Positions 15,798-19,882 of a stretch of 19,882 nt of DNA are shown here, piece by piece; positions within the stretch are counted from its first letter, which is position 1; each line of letters starts with the position of its first letter. The notes beneath the pieces were generated by a model. It made no database searches and was not told where the DNA came from. It saw only the letters and a list, made by a program, of their open reading frames with translations. This stretch comes from CAWACC01 sp964390695 (lineage in GTDB: Bacteria; Chlamydiota; Chlamydiia; Chlamydiales; Parachlamydiaceae), in NCBI GenBank assembly GCA_964390695.1, contig CAYMKI010000043.1:1-19882 (forward strand). The letters are read 5' to 3'. The translations under genes and the position numbers were made by a program.

Positions 15798-15814
15798 GAA
15801 AATTGCTCTTAGAA
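15798..15814 (+). repeat. 17-bp exact repeat, copy 2
   Basis: Second occurrence of GAAAATTGCTCTTAGAA, just outside the stop codon of the transposase gene. The first copy lies at 12487-12503. Confidence 0.6.
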
Positions 15815-15815
15815 A

Positions 15816-16280
15816 TCAAACCAAATGCTCTGACTCAAATAGATACCTGTGTTCAAATACAATATTGTGTAGGGTGAGTAATCTAATATACTCATCTTCA
15901 AATGTTTTAGTTTGATGATGTTCACGCTGATTTTGGATATATTTCCTAACGGATTCAATTTGAGAATAGCTAACTGTAAATGCTCCATACCCTTTCTGCC
16001 ATTCAAACCTGTACGTTTGATCGGACAACTCATTCACCCATTTCGACGTGTTCGCTTTAATATCGCGGATTAAATCGGAAATGGCCTTCTTGGGAGTAAA
16101 ATTAGCTAGCAAATGTATATGATCCTCGATTCCACCAATTTCAATAAGATGGCCATTTTGGGCACGGATAATACCTCCAATATATTCATAGAGCCTTTGT
16201 TGCCATCTATCTTGGATTGACGCTTGTCGGTATTTTGTGCTAAACACCACGTGATAGGTAAGATTGGTGAATGTGCTCAT
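15816..16280 (-). mobile_element. tnpA: IS200/IS605-type Y1 transposase (TnpA), HUH endonuclease
   Basis: A 154-aa single-domain transposase, full length for TnpA. It opens with TNLTYHVVFSTKYR, typical of the family. It has the HUH pair His54 and His56 in EDHIHLLANF and the catalytic tyrosine Tyr114 in VRKYIQNQREHH, so it appears intact. The enzyme cuts and rejoins single-stranded DNA at hairpin-marked ends; related REP-associated enzymes act on REP palindromes. No tnpB accompanies it, as in IS200. The ATG at 16280 is preceded at once by a GCCGC-GCGGC hairpin (16296-16309) that could limit its expression. Dense palindromic repeats surround it on both sides, so it may act on them; which hairpins mark its own element ends is not clear. 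Confidence 0.9.
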
Positions 16281-16290
16281 ATATGTTTCT

Positions 16291-16380
16291 CTGTCGCCGC
16301 TAACGCGGCTTAATTTTTATTTTATATTTTCCCACAGGCTCACGCCTGTGGCTACATGCTTTAGCCGCATTCGCGGCTTA
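16291..16380 (-). repeat. REP-like hairpin units upstream of tnpA
   Basis: Read on the minus strand this is one complete two-hairpin unit plus an extra hairpin. The complete unit has AGCCGCGAATGCGGCT (16363-16378) and a CCACAGGCGTGAGCCTGTGGG hairpin (16331-16350). The extra hairpin, GCCGCGTTAGCGGC (16296-16309), lies directly before the tnpA start. The orientation is opposite to most units in the flanking long repeats. Confidence 0.8.
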
Positions 16381-16582
16381 GGCAAACCCATTTCCTTACA
16401 ATTGCGAGATTACACCCAGACAACATAAAAATTGGAATTTCGATGTAGCCAAAACCCCAAGTTTCGATCTTTCAAAACAGGAGCCATATTATAAAATAAT
16501 ATATTTGATTTGAATATCTAATTTCAGAAGCTTTGCATGTAGCCCCGGGTAAAAATCTGAATGAAATATAACACCAACTCTG
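16381..16582. other. Non-coding spacer between tnpA repeats and long repeat copy 2
   Basis: About 200 bp without a gene. The only recognisable element is a degenerate piece of the repeat unit, GCATGTAGCCCCGGGTAAAA at 16535-16554. The rest is AT-rich and unremarkable. Confidence 0.6.
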
Positions 16583-17038
16583 GCCGCTTTACCGGCGGAA
16601 GCGTGTAGCCACAGGTTAGGAAGATGATTTTGCACCTATTTTAGGTGAAAAAACAATCAAGCTAGATTAAGCCGCGAACGCGGCGCAAGCATGTAGCCAC
16701 AGGCGTAAGCCTGTGGTTCAGATTGTATTAAAAATAAAGCCATGGAACGGCGACAGGTAAGCAACATCAACTTTTTTTCTGTCGCCGTTCCACGGCTCTA
16801 TCTCATCAACTTTGGTTTCCACAGGCTTACGCCTGTGGCTACATGCTTGCGCCGCTAAAGCGGCTTAAACTCGCGTGATTTTTTATCTAAAAGATGCACA
16901 AAATTATCACCCCACCCCCAGGTTCAAACCTGGGGTAACCACGACCCCTGATTTGAGCCGCGAAGGCGGCGATAGCATGTAGCCCCAGGTGCAAACCTGA
17001 GGTAACCACGACGCCAGATCTGAGCCGTGAATACGGCG
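16583..17038 (+). repeat. Long direct repeat, copy 2 (456 bp)
   Basis: Second copy of the 15292-15746 repeat, same orientation, ending 15 bp before the stop of the convergent PP2C gene. The core 16717-16818 is the reverse complement of the copy 1 core with only a few base differences, while both flanks align directly. Confidence 0.88.
16666..16869. repeat. Inverted-arm cassette, copy 2: 51-bp arms around a 102-bp core
   Basis: Left arm 16666-16716 and right arm 16819-16869 mirror the arms of copy 1. The core carries the inner inverted repeat at 16738-16756 and 16779-16797. Its orientation is flipped: the AAACCAAAG end lies at the right, on the minus strand. Confidence 0.85.
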
Positions 17039-17052
17039 GCAGAATCAGACCA

Positions 17053-19882
17053 TCAAATAGCTGGCTTGCTTATTGTAGAAAGGTCAGCCACGACGACGGT
17101 GATATCATCCTGATTCAAGGGATTTCCATGATCATCCGCAGCATTTCTTGCTTTAATGGCTAATTTTTCTGCCAGTTGGGTCGTAGACTCATCTTTACTA
17201 TCTTGAACAACCTTGGCAACTTCTTTGGTACTAGCCACATCAAATAAGCCATCACAGGCTAAAATCAATCTAGGATTGGCTCCCAATTCGCTTAAGGGTA
17301 ACTTGGTAATTTTTGGCAGGGCAGTCATACCTAATGTTTCTGTATCCCCAAAAGATCTAGCAACAGCAACAGCCCCTAATCTGTTTCCTAATACACTGCC
17401 ACCGAGCTTTTCTGCCTGATCTTTGAATCTCTCAGTATCCGGGGAAGCATCCTCTGATAAAGCCTTTACCTGAGAGTCATCTACAACAATAGCTCTAGAA
17501 TCGCCTGCATTGGCGACCCACAAGCTACCGTTGATGACCAAAGCTACTACTGCCGTCGATCCTGAATGATCGTTTTTTAATTGCTGCTGCTTAAAGGCAT
17601 TGTTGCATTTCACAAAGGCCTTTCGCAAGGCTGTATAAATTTCAGCATCTTGTAACTTTGTTTTATTCAGCTCATCCCCCAAGTATTTAGCTAGATTTCT
17701 TTCGAGATACAGACTAGTCTGATTGCCTCCATGTCCATCAAAAACCCCGAAGATGGGTATTGTTTTATGATCAGATATCGATATTTTAGTAGCTATCGCA
17801 CGATCTTCATTCACTGGAGGTTTATCTGAGCTTTTATAATTTGTCAAAGTTGTGATAGCTGTAGACACACCCTGAATGGTAGTCGATCTTGTGAAATCTT
17901 GCTTTATATGATCGCTTGTTCTTTCATAGTTTAGCTTATTGAATTCAGCATTGATCAAATCAGCTTGTTTAAAAGATTTACCATTTAAACTTTCTTCCGC
18001 ATTACAAGCATTCATTTCTTTATCGAGCGTTTTTTTCACGTCGCTTGCACTTAAGACTTTCCCCGTCTTATCATTTATAATATTTTGGATTGCTTGATTT
18101 TCGTTTTTCTTTACTTCAACTATAACTTTCTCAATTGCGCCTGATAGTTTTGTAAACTCCTCTTGCTTTCCTTTTGTCATGCTTTTTTTTACACTAGCCA
18201 ACTTATCCATCAATATATCTGCTTTAGCTAAATTCAGATAGTCTATAGGCTGTTTTATCAAAGAATTAACATGCTCAAAAGCTTTATCAATTAATATTGT
18301 ATCCTTTATGGAAGGCATATACCCTTTGCTTTTTAATCTGTTAGAGAGCTGAATTAAATTATGCCTTACAATTTCACTGTCACCAAACACTTTTTTTTCT
18401 TTCTGATTTGTTTCTGCTATTATTTCTGCATTCAATTGTTTCTTCACGTTTTCATACATTACGGGACTTGTCCGTTTGGGTTTATCTAATCTACTAAGAT
18501 CATCCAACTCTCCTTTGAATTTAGCTAATTCAGCTAATGCCGAGTCCGTATCTTCAGCTTCTAATGAACGCTCCTCGCGTACTTTTGCCTCCTCCACGGC
18601 TTTTATTCGATGTTCCATCCATTTATCGAATACGATTTCGGTTTTTTCAGTTTTACTTATCTCTTCTTTAAACTTGGATTCTTTGGTTATTTTTTTCTCT
18701 TTTTCAGACTGGGATGTTTTGGATTTATTTATTTCTTCCTGAATATCGACTTGTTCACGATGCATACCTTCTAAGCCTTCATTTAAACTATTTAATCCCT
18801 CATCAATTTCACGCTCAATAATGGGTTCTAAGACATGTCTTCGAAGGTCATTCACAACATCGTTAAGATTTAATGGTTTTTTTTGATTTTTAGAACTTAT
18901 CACGCCCTCCATCATCAGATCTTGTTCCAACTTGCTCAAGTAGTTAGTAACCAAATTCCTGATATCGGGATTTGCGTTTTCTAGAATTGAATCCTTCTCT
19001 AACGCATTGGCAAAATTTATAATCTTTTGCATGGAATTGCCATCTAACTCACCATCAGCGCCTGTAGTTATCTTGGAAATATCTTCAATTAACGCCTCCA
19101 CTTTCTCCCTTATTTCACCTACCTTCACTTTAGGCGGTAGGTTTGAGGATTCCCATATATTAGCCTCTTCTTTAGGCTCCGTCGATACAACATTAGCGTC
19201 TGTGGACTGCACCTGATCCTGACTCTGAACAGGACTCTCTGCTGATTTAACCGTTTGGTCTTCATAAAAGGTTGTCTCATCTTCAATTTGCTCCCACATC
19301 TCTTGGAACTCATTCTGTTCTTCTTGACTGGGCGATCTTCGAGTATCAATGGGAGATGCACTTTTTTGAATTTCTGACGTATCCTCTGAGGTATCCTCAG
19401 TAGTTATAGCTTGGGCCAAAGGCTGAGCATTACCGTTTAACTGCAATTTCTCTTTAATTTTAGCAATTCTAGGCTCAGATTGTTGCTTTTCATCTAAAAC
19501 TTTTATCAAATACTCTTTTGTCACAATATTGTATTTCAACAAATATCTAAGATTTTCTGATATTTTACCATCTGAATTAGATGTAAAATTAAGAACATTA
19601 TCCAAATTTAAATCGCTTGAATTTTGATTTTTTGGAAACATCTCGATACACAAGGATTGAATTTTTTTTATGAACTCTTGTTGAAATTTTTCTGACAACT
19701 TACCTTCTGAAAATAACTTACCTAATTCAATATACGTAATAAAATTCATAATTAATTTAATTTGATTTTCACTATTATCTTGAAGATTTATTAGCTTGCG
19801 TAATTCTAGAAATATTTCATCTGCATTTGGTGAGGGAGAATCGAAAATCAAGTGGTAAAAATATTTTTGATCTGTGGCATAT
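17053..19882 (-). CDS. Long helical protein with C-terminal PP2C Ser/Thr phosphatase domain (5' end outside window)
   Basis: The frame is open to the right edge, so the start is missing. At least 942 residues are present; residue numbers here count from the TTG codon at 19851. The first ~640 residues are charged, AT-rich coding, with coiled-coil predictions (for example around KSKTSQSEKEKKITKESKF) and acidic Ser/Thr/Gln-rich stretches. The last ~280 residues form a complete PPM/PP2C phosphatase: NEDR, FGVFDGHGGNQ (Asp705), SGSTAVVAL, WVANAGDSRA, VARSFGD, ILACDGLFDV (Asp867) and QDDITVVVADL (Asp915, Asp916). The metal-binding aspartates are all there, so it should be active. This is the eukaryote-like PP2C form rather than the SpoIIE form. 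Role unknown; a host-directed effector is one possibility, housekeeping dephosphorylation another. Its stop lies 15 bp from long repeat copy 2. Confidence 0.9.
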   Translation of the reverse strand, partial: YATDQKYFYHLIFDSPSPNADEIFLELRKLINLQDNSENQIKLIMNFITYIELGKLFSEGKLSEKFQQEFIKKIQSLCIEMFPKNQNSSDLNLDNVLNFTSNSDGKISENLRYLLKYNIVTKEYLIKVLDEKQQSEPRIAKIKEKLQLNGNAQPLAQAITTEDTSEDTSEIQKSASPIDTRRSPSQEEQNEFQEMWEQIEDETTFYEDQTVKSAESPVQSQDQVQSTDANVVSTEPKEEANIWESSNLPPKVKVGEIREKVEALIEDISKITTGADGELDGNSMQKIINFANALEKDSILENANPDIRNLVTNYLSKLEQDLMMEGVISSKNQKKPLNLNDVVNDLRRHVLEPIIEREIDEGLNSLNEGLEGMHREQVDIQEEINKSKTSQSEKEKKITKESKFKEEISKTEKTEIVFDKWMEHRIKAVEEAKVREERSLEAEDTDSALAELAKFKGELDDLSRLDKPKRTSPVMYENVKKQLNAEIIAETNQKEKKVFGDSEIVRHNLIQLSNRLKSKGYMPSIKDTILIDKAFEHVNSLIKQPIDYLNLAKADILMDKLASVKKSMTKGKQEEFTKLSGAIEKVIVEVKKNENQAIQNIINDKTGKVLSASDVKKTLDKEMNACNAEESLNGKSFKQADLINAEFNKLNYERTSDHIKQDFTRSTTIQGVSTAITTLTNYKSSDKPPVNEDRAIATKISISDHKTIPIFGVFDGHGGNQTSLYLERNLAKYLGDELNKTKLQDAEIYTALRKAFVKCNNAFKQQQLKNDHSGSTAVVALVINGSLWVANAGDSRAIVVDDSQVKALSEDASPDTERFKDQAEKLGGSVLGNRLGAVAVARSFGDTETLGMTALPKITKLPLSELGANPRLILACDGLFDVASTKEVAKVVQDSKDESTTQLAEKLAIKARNAADDHGNPLNQDDITVVVADLSTISKPAI

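Larger units (their letters stand above)
15246..15815. repeat. REP-like repeat tract left of the transposase
   Basis: No gene is seen in this 570-bp stretch. It is filled with short palindromes of two kinds: a GCCGCGAA-CGCGGC type hairpin and a CCACAGGCGTAAGCCTGTGG or CCCCAGGTGTAAACCTGGGG type hairpin, joined by GCAAGCATGTAG. Complete two-hairpin units lie at 15380-15425, 15527-15573 (inverted) and about 15664-15710; partial units at about 15292, 15623 and 15732. Most of the tract (15292-15746) is duplicated at 16583-17038. Confidence 0.85.

Noticed and set aside
15816..16582. IS605-type element with tnpB
   Set aside because: No tnpB reading or remnant is visible on either side; only tnpA is present.
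15292..17038. CRISPR array
   Set aside because: The repeats are palindromic units of variable length and spacing, in both orientations, without unique equal-length spacers and without cas genes.

Overview
The window reads as chromosome from an intracellular-type bacterium. The best guess is an environmental member of the Chlamydiota (Parachlamydiales or related). This is an inference from gene content: long coiled-coil or Ser-rich proteins carrying eukaryote-like catalytic domains, Cys-rich exported proteins, a MASE1 histidine kinase paired with a receiver-PP2C phosphatase, and REP-like repeat tracts. No rRNA or tRNA gene is present to settle it.

Layout. 1-850: a membrane-anchored amino-acid-binding protein on the minus strand, divergent from carA. 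926-5214: carA-carB, a complete glutamine-dependent carbamoyl-phosphate synthase whose sequence is closer to the eukaryotic CAD/CPS1 type than to the E. coli type. 5209-6393 (-): a protein with a GNAT-like C-terminal domain. 6657-7591: a decayed gene with one in-frame stop and one frameshift. 7606-8303: a four-helix-bundle gene bracketed by 9-bp-period arrays that are complementary to each other. 8357-11470: MASE1 histidine kinase plus response-regulator/PP2C phosphatase, probably one two-component output module. 11457-13508: two divergent, exported, Cys-rich proteins (an inverse-autotransporter-like barrel and a parallel beta-helix protein), followed by a coiled-coil protein (13561-14454). 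14592-15245: a nitroreductase with an N-terminal signal peptide. 15246-17050: a repeat island with an IS200-type Y1 transposase between two ~456-bp direct repeats built from REP-like hairpins. 17053-19882 (-): the 3' part of a long coiled-coil protein ending in an intact PP2C phosphatase domain.

The most striking structural observation is in the repeat island. The two ~456-bp copies lie in the same orientation, but the ~101-bp core of each, bounded by 51-bp inverted arms, is in opposite orientation in the two copies. This suggests an invertible segment or template switching at long hairpins. The second is the pair of complementary 9-bp-period arrays flanking the four-helix-bundle gene.

How the genes may work together: carAB supplies carbamoyl phosphate for pyrimidines and/or arginine. 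The kinase/phosphatase pair would pass a membrane signal to a partner-switching output. The exported Cys-rich proteins would sit in a disulfide-rich envelope. The GNAT and PP2C proteins look like candidate secreted or host-interacting factors. These roles are inferred from domain content only.
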